Assembly: GCA_049997955.1 (NCBI GenBank)
Contig: JAEBDY010000007.1
Span: 186,001 to 250,000 of the forward strand
DNA: 64,000 bases
Source of the DNA: Umezawaea sp049997955
Lineage (GTDB): Bacteria > Actinomycetota > Actinomycetes > Mycobacteriales > Pseudonocardiaceae
Direction of reading: 5' to 3'
Position 1 is the first letter of the stretch, and each line of letters opens with the position of its first letter. The notes beneath the pieces were generated by a model. It saw nothing but the letters and a program-made list of their open reading frames with translations. It had not been told where the DNA came from and made no database searches. Below, in pieces: positions 1 to 7,570 of this stretch. The translations under genes and the position numbers were made by a program.

Positions 1-317
1 TCGGCGGGGGAGTACCGCCACCACAGGTTCGAGGGCCGGATGTCGGGCACCGCGCCACCCAGCACGTGCGCGGCCACCGTCGGGCAGAGCAGCCGTGCCG
101 TGTAGCTCAGGAAGAACAACGACCCCGCCACCCGCCGCTCGGCCGTCCGGTAGCGGGCGGCGATCGTGTCCAGTGTCGTCGTCAAGGCAGGGCCGCCGTC
201 GAGCAGCGCCTCTCCGGACAGCCAGCTCTCGTCCGGCCTGCCGACGTCGAGCACGAAGAACGGGCTGATGCCGCGAACCTGCCGCAGCGTGGCCAGCACC
301 CTGGCGAATTCCGACAC
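1..317 (-). CDS. FhuF-like iron reductase/siderophore-interacting protein, partial
   Basis: The minus strand reads open from a GTG at 317 to the window edge (about 105 residues), so the 3' part is missing. The visible part contains 'RRVAGSLFFLSYTARLLCP' and 'DIRPSNLWWRY', which resemble the middle of actinobacterial FhuF/IucC-C-type (2Fe-2S) proteins that reduce ferric siderophores. The diagnostic C-terminal cysteine cluster would lie outside the window, so the family call is inference. The gene starts 10 nt after the stop of the upstream GlxA-type regulator on the same strand and is probably co-transcribed with it. The start is the first in-frame GTG after that stop. Confidence 0.55.
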   Translation of the reverse strand, partial: MSEFARVLATLRQVRGISPFFVLDVGRPDESWLSGEALLDGGPALTTTLDTIAARYRTAERRVAGSLFFLSYTARLLCPTVAAHVLGGAVPDIRPSNLWWRYSPA

Positions 318-326
318 GCCTCGAAG

Positions 327-1337
327 CTACCCGGAGCCCACCACGCGGACCGACCGGTCGCGGCCTCGGAACGTGGCGCGGTAGGCGCTGGGCGAGACCC
401 CCAATTCGGCCTGCAGGTGCAACCGCATCGACCCGGCCGTGCCGAACCCGGCGGCTACGGCGACCTCGTCGACGGGCAGGTCGGTGCACTCCAGCAGAGC
501 GCAGGCCCGCTCCACGCGCTGGTGGACGAGCCACCGCCCCGGCGAGGTGCCGATCTCGTCGCGGAAGCGCCTGGTGAACGTCCGCGTGCTGATCGATTCC
601 CGGGCCGCCAGTTCCACCAGTGTGACGGGCCGGTGCAGGTTCGCGAGCGCCCACTCGCGCGCTCGGCTGGTCGAGGAGGTCCGAGGTTCCGGTATCGGCC
701 GTTTGACGTACTGCGCCTGCCCGCCCTCGCGGTGCGGCGGAACGACGGTGCCGCGGGCCACCTCGTTGGCGACCGCTGCGCCGTGGTCGGTGGAGACCAT
801 GTGCAGGCACAGGTCGATGCCCGCTGCCGCACCGGCCGAGGTGAGGATGCCGTCGTCGTCGGTGTAGAGGACGCCGAGGTCGAACGCGACGTCCGGGAAC
901 CGCTCCCGAGCCCGCGCGGACGAGCGCCAGTGCGTGGTCGCCCGCCTGCCCGCGAGCAGTCCGGCCGCGGCCAGCACGAACGACCCCGTGCAGATGGAGG
1001 CGATTCGCGCACCGGGGCGAATCCGCGCCAGCGCGGCGGCGAGTGGTGGTTCGAGTGGCCCGTCCCGGGGTTCGTGGTCGACCTCCGATCCCGGGACGAC
1101 GACGGTGTCCGCCTCGGCCAGCGCCTCGGGGCCGTGGGTGACGGCGACGGTGAAGTCGGCGTCCGTGCGGATCTCGCCGGGCACCGGGGCACAGGTGACG
1201 ACCTCGTAGAGCGCGCCGCCGCCGGTCGCGCGGGCCTGGCCGAAGATCCGGTGGACGATGCTCAGCTCGAACGGGAGCACCCCGTCGCGGACCAGGACGG
1301 CCACGCGGTGGCGGCCGTCACCGGTGAACACGGTCAT
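327..1337 (-). CDS. GlxA-family AraC-type transcriptional regulator
   Basis: 336 residues. The N-terminal half is a DJ-1/PfpI-like class I glutamine-amidotransferase fold, with 'ASICTGSFVLAAAGLLAGRRAT' at the nucleophile elbow. The C-terminal third is an AraC HTH pair ('ISTRTFTRRFRDEIGTSPGR', 'VAVAAGFGTAGSMRLH'). GlxA-type proteins are cytoplasmic transcription factors. The ATG at 1337 is chosen over an upstream ATG because family members start close to the beta-strand 'HRVAVLV'. It is divergent from the quinone reductase starting at 1409, with about 70 bp between them, so that reductase is a plausible target. The downstream FhuF-like gene is probably in the same transcript. The ligand is not deducible. 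Confidence 0.88.
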   Translation of the reverse strand: MTVFTGDGRHRVAVLVRDGVLPFELSIVHRIFGQARATGGGALYEVVTCAPVPGEIRTDADFTVAVTHGPEALAEADTVVVPGSEVDHEPRDGPLEPPLAAALARIRPGARIASICTGSFVLAAAGLLAGRRATTHWRSSARARERFPDVAFDLGVLYTDDDGILTSAGAAAGIDLCLHMVSTDHGAAVANEVARGTVVPPHREGGQAQYVKRPIPEPRTSSTSRAREWALANLHRPVTLVELAARESISTRTFTRRFRDEIGTSPGRWLVHQRVERACALLECTDLPVDEVAVAAGFGTAGSMRLHLQAELGVSPSAYRATFRGRDRSVRVVGSG

Positions 1338-1408
1338 GGCCCGATCTTCGCACATGTTGTCCATCAGGCCAGTCGTCGCGGCGGTTCCGCCGTTCCACAC
1401 TCGACGTC

Positions 1409-2173
1409 ATGAACGTTCTCTGGATCCAGGCACACCCGGAACCCCGCTCGCTGAACGGTTTTCTCGCAGCGGAGGGCCAACGCGCACTCGGCGCCGAAGG
1501 GCACGAGGTCGAGGTCTCGGACCTCTACGCGATGGGCTGGAACCCCGTCGTCGACGCCGCGGGCTACGCCCACGACCCGGCGGAGCGGTTCCAGGTCGCT
1601 TCCGCCGCGAAGCGGGCCCACGAAAGCGGCGCGCTGAGCGACGACATCCGAGCCGAGCAGGAGAAGATCGACCGGGCGGACACGATCGTCGTCCAGTTCC
1701 CGATGTGGTGGTTCGGGATGCCCGCCATCCTCAAGGGCTGGTTCGACCGGGTCTGGCTCCAGGGCTACGCGTACGGCTTGCGCGGCCCTGGCGGCGAGTG
1801 GATCGGTTACGGGGACGGGTTCCTCGCGGGCAAACGCGCGCTGGCCGTGGTGACCGCGGGCGGGCCCGCGTGGTCCTACGGCGAGCGGGGAATCCACGGC
1901 GCCGTCGACGACCTGCTGTTCCCGCTCCAGCACGGCACGCTGTTCTACGCGGGTGCGGAGGTGCTCCCGCCGGTGCTGATCACGGGTGCGGACCGGTTCA
2001 CACCCGAGGAGGGCGAGGACGCGGCCAAGGAGTTGCGCAGGCGCCTGCTCTCGATGCCGACGACCGAGCCGATCCCGTACCGAACGCAGAACGGCGGGGA
2101 CTACGACGAGAACCTCGTGCTGCGGCCGGACGCGGCTCCGGGCTCGACCGGACTGCGCGCGCACCTGGCCTGA
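1409..2173 (+). CDS. NAD(P)H:quinone oxidoreductase, flavodoxin-like fold
   Basis: 254 residues of the NQO1/MdaB/KefF-type flavodoxin-like family. The flavin-binding N-terminus 'NVLWIQAHPEPRSLN' and the signature 'VVQFPMWWFGMPAILKGWFD' (about residues 90-112) are clear. The family catalyses two-electron reduction of quinones or similar electrophiles with NAD(P)H, using FAD or FMN, in the cytoplasm. The ATG is the first start of the frame. It is divergent from the GlxA regulator ending at 1337, which suggests inducible control by that protein (inference). A GC-rich inverted repeat follows the stop. Confidence 0.9.
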   Translation: MNVLWIQAHPEPRSLNGFLAAEGQRALGAEGHEVEVSDLYAMGWNPVVDAAGYAHDPAERFQVASAAKRAHESGALSDDIRAEQEKIDRADTIVVQFPMWWFGMPAILKGWFDRVWLQGYAYGLRGPGGEWIGYGDGFLAGKRALAVVTAGGPAWSYGERGIHGAVDDLLFPLQHGTLFYAGAEVLPPVLITGADRFTPEEGEDAAKELRRRLLSMPTTEPIPYRTQNGGDYDENLVLRPDAAPGSTGLRAHLA

Positions 2174-2195
2174 CACCGGTCGAGCTTCGACTTCC

Positions 2196-2237
2196 GGCAC
2201 CCGCATCGGCGGTCGCGGTGCCGCTGGTGCGGGTGCC
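2196..2237. terminator. Inverted repeat, probable bidirectional terminator
   Basis: Arms GGCACCCGC (2196-2204) and GCGGGTGCC (2229-2237) are perfectly complementary. The 24-nt loop itself contains GC-rich secondary structure. It lies 22 nt after the quinone reductase stop and before the convergent MBL gene. There is no clear U-tract, as is usual for actinobacteria. The rest of 2174-2385 shows no credible gene. Confidence 0.5.
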
Positions 2238-2385
2238 CGCTTGGCGGACGGTCTGCCCGGCGATGCGCTTTCCTGCCTCCACCTCGGCGAGAAGGCGTCG
2301 AGGTCGTTCGACACCTCGGGGTCCGTCGTCGATCCCGTGCCGTCGACGGTGCCCGTGGACCACTGGCCCGCGATACCCCGGTTGG

Positions 2386-3081
2386 TCAGGCTTCCGCGTG
2401 GTCCACCGCCGTTCGCAACCTGGCGGAAGCCCCACCGACGATGGGCTCGCCGTGTCCGAAGCCGACCGTCTCCACGTCGAGCGCGGCCAGCCGCCGGAAC
2501 GACTCCAACGCCGTGGCGCGGGAGCGGTTGAAGACGCCGAGGATGGCGCGGTCGTCGACGTTGGCCACCGTGTCGCCCGTGAGGAGCACCCCGTGCTCCG
2601 GCAGGTGCAGGGCGATGCTGCCGTCGGTGTGGCCGGGGATGTGGAGCACCCGCGCGCCGAAGTCGAGCAGGTCCCCTTCGGACAGTTCGCGGTCGACGCG
2701 CACGGGTGGCGCGGCGGGCAGCGGTGGCAGGCCCTCGAACAGCGCGCGCTCCCAGTCCGGCGCGTCGGCGAGGTTCGGCGGCGGCATGGCCGCCTCGCCG
2801 CGGATGACCGGCGCGTCCAGGCCGTGCGCCAGCACCTCGACACCCCACGCGGCCACCTCGGCCGCCCCGCCGCTGTGGTCCTCGTGGTAGTGCGTGAGCA
2901 CCAGCCGGTCGACGTCCTCGGTGCGCAAACCCAGCTCCGCCAACGCTTCCGCGATGGCCGGACCGCTGCCGGCCGGCCCGGCGTCGACGAGCGTCACCGA
3001 GTCGCCGTCGTGCCACACGTACGACTGCCCGAAGTCGAACGCGATCAGGTGCAGGTTCGGCGTGAGCGACGTGATCCCCAT
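2386..3081 (-). CDS. MBL-fold metallo-hydrolase
   Basis: 231 residues, a complete metallo-beta-lactamase fold. The zinc motif is HxHxDH in 'LTHYHEDHSGG' (H64, H66, D68, H69), followed by 'HIPGHTDGS', 'LLTGDTV' and a final 'GFGHGEP' histidine. This supports a zinc-dependent hydrolase with the glyoxalase II/lactonase-like subfamily layout. The substrate cannot be inferred. The ATG at 3081 is preceded by TAGCGT exactly six bases upstream, which suggests a leaderless transcript, although the intervening CGGAGG could also act as a ribosome site. It is convergent with the quinone reductase. Confidence 0.88.
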   Translation of the reverse strand: MGITSLTPNLHLIAFDFGQSYVWHDGDSVTLVDAGPAGSGPAIAEALAELGLRTEDVDRLVLTHYHEDHSGGAAEVAAWGVEVLAHGLDAPVIRGEAAMPPPNLADAPDWERALFEGLPPLPAAPPVRVDRELSEGDLLDFGARVLHIPGHTDGSIALHLPEHGVLLTGDTVANVDDRAILGVFNRSRATALESFRRLAALDVETVGFGHGEPIVGGASARLRTAVDHAEA

Positions 3082-3087
3082 CCTCCG

Positions 3088-3093
3088 ACGCTA
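3088..3093 (-). promoter_or_regulatory. -10 element TAGCGT of the MBL gene (leaderless type)
   Basis: On the minus strand TAGCGT is followed by exactly six bases and then the ATG at 3081. This would place the transcription start on or next to the start codon. The six bases CGGAGG are also Shine-Dalgarno-like, so this example is less clean than the others in the window. Confidence 0.45.
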
Positions 3094-3122
3094 CGGCGGC
3101 GGCCCACCGGAGGTCCGCCGGT

Positions 3123-3899
3123 TCACCGAGGGCGGACGGACAGTTCCAGGACCGCGTCGATCAGCGCCTCGCCGTCGAGCAGCACCCGGTCGTTGTGGTC
3201 GGCGTCGACCGCGACCGCGGTGGCGTTCGCGGCTTTGGCGACGACCAGGCTCTGCTCGGGCGGCACCACCGTGTCGGCGGTCCCGTACACGACCGTCGTG
3301 GGCACTCCGGCCGCGGCGACGTGTTCGGCGACCGGGAAGCGGTCGCGCAGCAGCAGGCCGACCGGCAGGAACGGGTAGTGCTCGCGCCCGGCCGAGGCCA
3401 GGTCGACGAACGGTGAGCGGAGCAGCAGGCCCGCGGGCGGGTGTTCGGTCGCCAGTTCGGCGACCACCGCCGCCCCGAGGCTCTCGCCGTAGTACAGCAG
3501 CCGGTCGGCCGCGACGCCGGACTCCACCAGGTGCCGGTGCGCCGCGCGCACGTCCAGCGCCATGCCCTCCTCGGTGGGGCTGCCGGGGTTGCCGCCGTAG
3601 CCGCGGTAGTCGAACAGCAGGACCGCGAACCCCGCCTTGGTCAGCGCCGCCGCCAGCGGTGCGCGGTCCCCGCGGTTGCCCGCGTTGCCGTTCGCCACCA
3701 GCACGGTGCGGCCGGGGCCGGGGAAGTGCCACGCGCCGAGGTCGAGCCCGTCGGCGGTGCGCAGCGCCACCGGCCGCGCGCCGGGCACGAGCGCCGGGGC
3801 GGTGGTGTCCGGGAAGTAGACCAGGTAGCGCTGGAACACCCAGAGCACGCCGCCGAGCGCCGCGACGACCAGCAGGACGACGACCACCGGTCGCCACAC
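3123..3899 (-). CDS. Alpha/beta hydrolase (BEM46/YqkD-like), membrane-anchored
   Basis: 258 residues. One N-terminal hydrophobic segment (about residues 4-22) looks like a signal anchor, with the catalytic domain outside. The nucleophile elbow is GESLGA (S140), the acid is probably the Asp in 'YGTADTVVP', and the histidine is in 'DADHNDR'. The oxyanion region is 'VLVANGNAGNRGDR'. The family includes lysophospholipase/esterase-like serine hydrolases of unknown physiological substrate. The GTG start at 3899 lies one base after the stop of the upstream GlxA regulator, so the two are translationally linked. Confidence 0.85.
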   Translation of the reverse strand: MWRPVVVVLLVVAALGGVLWVFQRYLVYFPDTTAPALVPGARPVALRTADGLDLGAWHFPGPGRTVLVANGNAGNRGDRAPLAAALTKAGFAVLLFDYRGYGGNPGSPTEEGMALDVRAAHRHLVESGVAADRLLYYGESLGAAVVAELATEHPPAGLLLRSPFVDLASAGREHYPFLPVGLLLRDRFPVAEHVAAAGVPTTVVYGTADTVVPPEQSLVVAKAANATAVAVDADHNDRVLLDGEALIDAVLELSVRPR

Positions 3900-3900
3900 G

Positions 3901-4863
3901 TCAGACCGCCGCCGGGCGGTGGGCGAACGTGCGGCGGTAGTCGTTGGGGGTCACGCCGACGGTGCGGTTGAAGTGGTGGCGCAGCAGCGCGGCCGTGCCG
4001 AAACCGCTGTGCTGGGCGACCTCGTCGATGCTGAAGTCGGTGTCCTCCAGCAGTTGCCGGGCGCGCAGCACGCGCTGGGTGGTGAGCCAGCGGTGCGGGG
4101 TCGTGCCGGTCTCGGCGACGAACCGGCGGGCGAACGTGCGCTCGGACAGCTTGGCCCGCCGCGCCAGCTCGGCGATCGGGTGCTCGGTGTCGAGGTGCTT
4201 GAGCATCCAGGTGAGCAGGGGCGAGAGGCTGTCGGCCGAGCAGTCCGGGATCGGGATCTCGACGTACTGGCGCTGGCCGCCGTCGCGCTGCGGGGCGACG
4301 ACCATGCGGCGGGCGATGGCCGTGGCGGCGGCGGAGCCGTGCTCGCGGCGCACGAGGTGCAGGCAGGCGTCGATGCCGGACGCGGTGCCCGCGCTGGTGA
4401 TGATGTTGCCGTCGTCGACGAACAGGACGTCGGGGTCGAGCCGGGCGAGCGGGAACCGTTCGGCGAACGACCCCTGTTCGCGCCAGTGCGTCGTGCAGCG
4501 CCGTCCGTCGAGCAGGCCGGTGGCGCCGAGCAGGAAGGCGCCGCTGCACACCGACAGGAGGGTCGCGCCCGCGGCGGCGGCCTCGCGCAGGGCCTCCAGC
4601 ACGGCGGGCGGGTACTCGTCGCGGATGGTGAACGCGGGGATGGCGACGAGGTCGGCGCCGACGAGGGCGTCCAGGCCGAGCGTGGGGGTGAGGCTGACAC
4701 CGACGTTGGTGGCCAGCGGCTTGCCCGGTTCCTCGCCGCACACCCGGAACTCGATCGGCGGCACGCCGTCCGCGGTGCGGTCGACGCCGAAGACCTCGCA
4801 GATGAGGCCGAACTCGAACGGCTCCAGGTGGTCGATCAGCAGGCACGCTGCGGTCTTCAGCAT
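3901..4863 (-). CDS. GlxA-family AraC-type transcriptional regulator
   Basis: 320 residues. An N-terminal DJ-1/PfpI-like domain ('LLSVCSGAFLLGATGLLDGR') is followed by an AraC HTH domain ('LSERTFARRFVAETGTTPHR', 'VAQHSGFGTAALLRHHF'). It is a paralogue of the regulator at 327-1337. The ATG at 4863 is preferred because TATGCT lies exactly six bases upstream with TTGTGC 17 bp before that, a good leaderless promoter. It forms a bicistron with the alpha/beta hydrolase and is divergent from a small membrane-protein gene at 4950. The shared intergenic region carries a GCACAAC/GTTGTGC inverted pair that could be its own operator. Confidence 0.9.
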   Translation of the reverse strand: MLKTAACLLIDHLEPFEFGLICEVFGVDRTADGVPPIEFRVCGEEPGKPLATNVGVSLTPTLGLDALVGADLVAIPAFTIRDEYPPAVLEALREAAAAGATLLSVCSGAFLLGATGLLDGRRCTTHWREQGSFAERFPLARLDPDVLFVDDGNIITSAGTASGIDACLHLVRREHGSAAATAIARRMVVAPQRDGGQRQYVEIPIPDCSADSLSPLLTWMLKHLDTEHPIAELARRAKLSERTFARRFVAETGTTPHRWLTTQRVLRARQLLEDTDFSIDEVAQHSGFGTAALLRHHFNRTVGVTPNDYRRTFAHRPAAV

Positions 4864-4869
4864 GGTCGC

Positions 4870-4898
4870 AGCATAGTTGGCAGGATTTTGTGGCACAA
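4870..4898 (-). promoter_or_regulatory. Leaderless promoter of the second GlxA-type gene
   Basis: On the minus strand TTGTGC (4898-4893), a 17-bp spacer and TATGCT (4875-4870) precede the ATG at 4863 by exactly six bases. The -35 hexamer overlaps one arm of the inverted repeat described below, consistent with autorepression. Confidence 0.6.
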
Positions 4899-4932
4899 CG
4901 TCCGCGCTGCCACTGGTGGCGGGATGTTGTGC
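4893..4932. promoter_or_regulatory. Candidate operator between glxA-like gene and small membrane gene
   Basis: Perfect inverted heptamers GCACAAC (4893-4899) and GTTGTGC (4926-4932), 26 bp apart, in the divergent promoter region. A local TTGTGGCACAA palindrome overlaps the left arm. The position over the -35 element suggests a regulator site; the identity of the protein is inference. Confidence 0.4.
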
Positions 4933-4949
4933 AGCGGAAACTTAGTGCC

Positions 4950-5177
4950 ATGACAAGCGCACTGATCGTCCTCGCCGTCCTGGCGCTGGTGGGCTACGGC
5001 CTGGAGCGCAACAACAGCAAGCAGTCCGGGCCGCACCCGCGGCTGGCGGGCAGCAACGACGTCCAAGACCGCGACCTCGTCCGGATGACCGCCGACCTGC
5101 GCGCGGCCACTCCCACCGGGCCGACGGTCACCGGCCTCCGCGTGCCGCACTTCCGGGGCGCCGGTGTCCGGGCCTGA
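4950..5177 (+). CDS. Small single-pass membrane protein, unknown function
   Basis: 75 residues from the ATG at 4950. Residues 2-16 ('TSALIVLAVLALVGY') form one hydrophobic helix, followed by a polar tail rich in Arg, Pro and Thr. No family is recognised. The later ATG is preferred over the in-frame upstream ATG at 4890, which would add an unlikely Arg/Trp-rich extension and invade the divergent promoter. It is divergent from the GlxA-type regulator. A coding function is likely but not proven. Confidence 0.5.
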   Translation: MTSALIVLAVLALVGYGLERNNSKQSGPHPRLAGSNDVQDRDLVRMTADLRAATPTGPTVTGLRVPHFRGAGVRA

Positions 5178-5220
5178 TCCGGTGGGCCGGGCCCGGTGAC
5201 AGCGGGTCCGGCCGACCGCG

Positions 5221-5835
5221 CTACCCCGCCGACGGGTCGGGCAGGCCCGCGGCCACCTGGCGCAGCGCGTTGCGCACCAACCGGGTGATCGGCGCCGGTT
5301 TCGCCGAGCCGAGCCACCTGTCCGTCGCCACCTCGACCGCCGCCCACACCGTGGCCGCCACCAGGCGCGGGTACAGGTCCCGCGACACCTTCGTGCCGGT
5401 GCGCTCCGCGACCACCTCGGCCAGTTCGCGCTCGGCGATCGCGTTCGTCTTCAGGAACTCCCCGAGCAGGCTCGGCTCGCTGGTCATCAGCCGGACGCTG
5501 GCCGTCCACTCCGGATCGGGGCTCTTCTTGTCCGCCCGGTACGGCGAGAGCGCCGCGTAGGTGATGGCGTCCCACAGCGGCTCGTCCGCAGGCCGCCCCC
5601 GCAGCACCTCGGCGACCCCGCGCGCCCGGTCCAGGTGCCTGGCGGCGATGGCCTCCGCCTTGCCGCCGAAGTAGTTGCTGAACGTGCGGTGCGACACCCC
5701 GGCCGCTGCGGTGATGTCCTCGATCAGGGCGTTCTCCACGCCGCGCTCCACGGCGAGCCGCACGGCCGCCTGGATCATCGCTTCGCGCCTGGCCGACTTC
5801 TTCTGGTCCCGCAGGCCGAGGGGAGGGGTCGTCAT
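5221..5835 (-). CDS. TetR-family transcriptional repressor
   Basis: 204 residues. The N-terminal TetR HTH is clear: 'RREAMIQAAVRLAVERGVEN' followed by 'ITAAAGVSHRTFSNYFGGKA'. The C-terminal ligand domain is MftR/AcrR-like ('LAEVVAERTG', 'LYPRLVAATVWAAVEVATDRW'). The ATG at 5835 is preceded by TATCGT exactly six bases upstream. A perfect ATCTTGC-N7-GCAAGAT palindrome lies directly upstream and is a convincing autoregulatory operator. No transporter or oxidoreductase partner is adjacent; hisE is divergent at 5994 and is an unlikely target. Confidence 0.9.
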   Translation of the reverse strand: MTTPPLGLRDQKKSARREAMIQAAVRLAVERGVENALIEDITAAAGVSHRTFSNYFGGKAEAIAARHLDRARGVAEVLRGRPADEPLWDAITYAALSPYRADKKSPDPEWTASVRLMTSEPSLLGEFLKTNAIAERELAEVVAERTGTKVSRDLYPRLVAATVWAAVEVATDRWLGSAKPAPITRLVRNALRQVAAGLPDPSAG

Positions 5836-5841
5836 CGCGCC

Positions 5842-5874
5842 ACGATAGTAGGGATCTTGCGTGGCGTGCAAGAT
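5842..5874 (-). promoter_or_regulatory. tetR promoter and palindromic operator
   Basis: TATCGT (minus strand, 5847-5842) sits six bases before the ATG at 5835. Immediately upstream, ATCTTGC (5854-5860) and GCAAGAT (5868-5874) form a perfect 7-bp inverted repeat with a 7-bp centre, in the size range of TetR-type operators. It is placed so that binding would block the -35 region. Confidence 0.65.
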
Positions 5875-5993
5875 TGCGCGGAGCGCAAAACGGGCCGTTC
5901 GCGGTCCTCCGAGGTGTCCTCCGTCAGTCCACTGGGTGGACATCTGTGCCCACGTGCCGTGCCGAGGGCCCGGGGATGGGAGGATCCCTGCTC

Positions 5994-6257
5994 GTGAAGA
6001 CCTTCGACGAGCTGTTCGCGGAACTCAGCGAGCGCGCCCACACCAAGCCAGAGGGGTCCGGCACCGTCGCAGCACTGGAGGCCGGCGTGCACGCGCAGGG
6101 CAAGAAGGTGCTCGAGGAAGCCGGCGAGGTGTGGATCGCGGCGGAGCATGAGTCGGACGAGCGGCTGTCCGAGGAGATCTCACAGCTCCTCTACCGGCTG
6201 CAGGTGTTGATGCTGGGCCGCGGGCTCACCTTGGACGACATCTACAAGTACCTGTAA
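5994..6257 (+). CDS. hisE: Phosphoribosyl-ATP pyrophosphatase HisE
   Basis: 87 residues, the usual size for monofunctional HisE. It hydrolyses phosphoribosyl-ATP to phosphoribosyl-AMP in histidine synthesis. The MazG-like alpha-helical signature 'KVLEEAGEVWIAAEHES' with conserved acidic metal ligands and 'LSEEISQLLYRLQVLML' is present. The GTG at 5994 is chosen because GGGAGGA lies about 10 nt upstream and the protein then begins 'MKTFDELFAEL', typical of the family; an ATG at 5976 would add six residues. hisG starts 13 nt after the stop behind AAGAGGAG. This is the conserved actinobacterial hisE-hisG pair that lies near the proteasome locus in mycobacteria. Confidence 0.95.
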   Translation: MKTFDELFAELSERAHTKPEGSGTVAALEAGVHAQGKKVLEEAGEVWIAAEHESDERLSEEISQLLYRLQVLMLGRGLTLDDIYKYL

Positions 6258-6270
6258 GAGGAGATCCCTG

Positions 6271-7116
6271 ATGCTGCGCGTGGCTGTTCCGAACAAGGGC
6301 GCGCTCGCCGAGCGCGCCTCCGAAATGCTGAGGGAGGCGGGCTACCGCCAGCGCAACGAGCAGCGCGACCTCACCGTCATCGACTCGGCCAACGACGTCG
6401 AGTTCTTCTTCCTGCGCCCCAAGGACATCGCGATCTACGTCGGCTCCGGCCGGTTGGACCTCGGCATCACCGGCCTCGACCTGATGCGCGACTCCGGCGC
6501 CAACGTGGAGTCGCGGCTGTCGCTCGGCTTCGGCGGGTCGACGTTCCGCTACGCGGGCCCCAAGGGCACCGACTGGCAGCTCTCCGACATCAAGGGCAAG
6601 CGGCTCGCCACGGCGTACAAGACGCTCGTGCAGGCGGACCTCGACCGGCACGGCATCGAGGCCGAGATCATCCGGCTCGACGGCGCGGTGGAGATCTCCA
6701 TCCAGCTCGGCGTGGCCGACCTGATCGCGGACGTCGTCGGCTCCGGCCGGACCCTCCAGCAGCACGACCTGGTGCCGTTCGGCCACACGATCTGCGAGTC
6801 GGAGGCCGTGCTCATCCACTCGACGGCGGTCGAGGACTCAAGGGCGAAGCAGCAGCTCACGGCCCGTTTGCAGGGCGTCGTGTTCGCCCAGCACTACCTG
6901 ATGCTGGACTACGACTGCCCGCGTTCGCTGCTGGACGAGGCCCTGCGCGTCACCCCCGGCCTCGAGTCGCCGACGGTGGCGCCGCTGGCCGACCCGGCGC
7001 AGGTGGCCGTGCGCGCGATGGTGCCGCGCAAGGACGCCAACCAGCTGATGGACGAGCTGTCCGCGCTGGGCGCCAAGGCGATCCTCGCGTCGGACATCCG
7101 GTTCTGCCGCCTGTGA
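6271..7116 (+). CDS. hisG: ATP phosphoribosyltransferase HisG (long form)
   Basis: 281 residues, the long form with a C-terminal ACT-like histidine-feedback domain (about residues 210-281, 'MVPRKDANQLMDELSALGA'). It catalyses the first committed step of histidine synthesis, ATP plus PRPP to phosphoribosyl-ATP. The periplasmic-binding-protein-like catalytic domain includes 'GRLDLGITGLDLMRDSG' and the PRPP loop 'VADLIADVVGSGRTLQQ'. A good AGGAG ribosome site precedes the ATG. The stop overlaps the GTG of the next gene by 4 nt. Confidence 0.96.
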   Translation: MLRVAVPNKGALAERASEMLREAGYRQRNEQRDLTVIDSANDVEFFFLRPKDIAIYVGSGRLDLGITGLDLMRDSGANVESRLSLGFGGSTFRYAGPKGTDWQLSDIKGKRLATAYKTLVQADLDRHGIEAEIIRLDGAVEISIQLGVADLIADVVGSGRTLQQHDLVPFGHTICESEAVLIHSTAVEDSRAKQQLTARLQGVVFAQHYLMLDYDCPRSLLDEALRVTPGLESPTVAPLADPAQVAVRAMVPRKDANQLMDELSALGAKAILASDIRFCRL

Positions 7117-7394
7117 TCCTGGAGGTCGCGCACCTGGACGTCCTGCCAGGTCGTTCGGCCGAGTTCGAAGCCGCGTTCGGTGAGGCCGAGACCGTCATCT
7201 CGGCCTCACCGGGCTTCCTCGGCCTGGAGCTGAAGCGGGGGGTCGAGCGCCCGGACAGCTACGTGCTGCTGGTCCGCTGGGAGACCCTGGAGGACCACAC
7301 CGTCGGGTTCCGGCAGGGCCCGCTGTACCCGCGGTGGCGCGAACTCCTGCACCACTTCTACGACCCGTTCCCGGTCGTCGAGCACTACGCGTAG
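7113..7394 (+). CDS. Antibiotic biosynthesis monooxygenase (ABM) domain protein
   Basis: 93 residues, a dimeric ferredoxin-like ABM fold. The typical start is 'ILEVAHLDVLPGRSAEFEAAF', with 'GFLGLELKRGVERPDSYVLLVRWE' in the core. Members range from quinone-forming monooxygenases to heme-degrading and non-enzymatic proteins, so the function is open. The GTG overlaps the hisG stop by 4 nt (GTGA), making it the third gene of the his mini-operon. A similar small gene follows hisG in several actinobacteria, but its role in histidine synthesis is unknown. Confidence 0.85.
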   Translation: MILEVAHLDVLPGRSAEFEAAFGEAETVISASPGFLGLELKRGVERPDSYVLLVRWETLEDHTVGFRQGPLYPRWRELLHHFYDPFPVVEHYA

Positions 7395-7521
7395 TTCGCG
7401 GTATTCCACACGGCAGGAATGGCCGAATTCCGGCGTTCAACCCCTGGTCATCGGGCGGTCGAGGAGATCGTTCCGGTGACTGTCTGTTCACATCGCGTGA
7501 GTCTTTCGCTACGGTGCGAGC

Positions 7522-7535
7522 TGGGAGCGTTCCCA
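7522..7535 (+). promoter_or_regulatory. CebR-like operator of the LPMO gene
   Basis: TGGGAGCGTTCCCA, a near-perfect 14-bp palindrome that matches the CebR (LacI-family) operator TGGGAGCGCTCCCA of Streptomyces at 13 of 14 positions. It lies 35 bp before the GTG and just downstream of a TACGGT -10-like box, so a bound repressor would block initiation. An equivalent site stands before the CBM2 gene at 56866. No LacI-family gene is in the window. Apart from this site, 7395-7570 holds no gene. Confidence 0.75.
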
Positions 7536-7570
7536 GAACCCTGCTTCGCAATCCTCAACGTGGAGGACGT

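Noticed and set aside
2174..2385. A short minus-strand gene between the MBL gene and the quinone reductase
   Set aside because: The frame is open but has no start with a ribosome site, no recognisable motif and contains the terminator-like inverted repeat.
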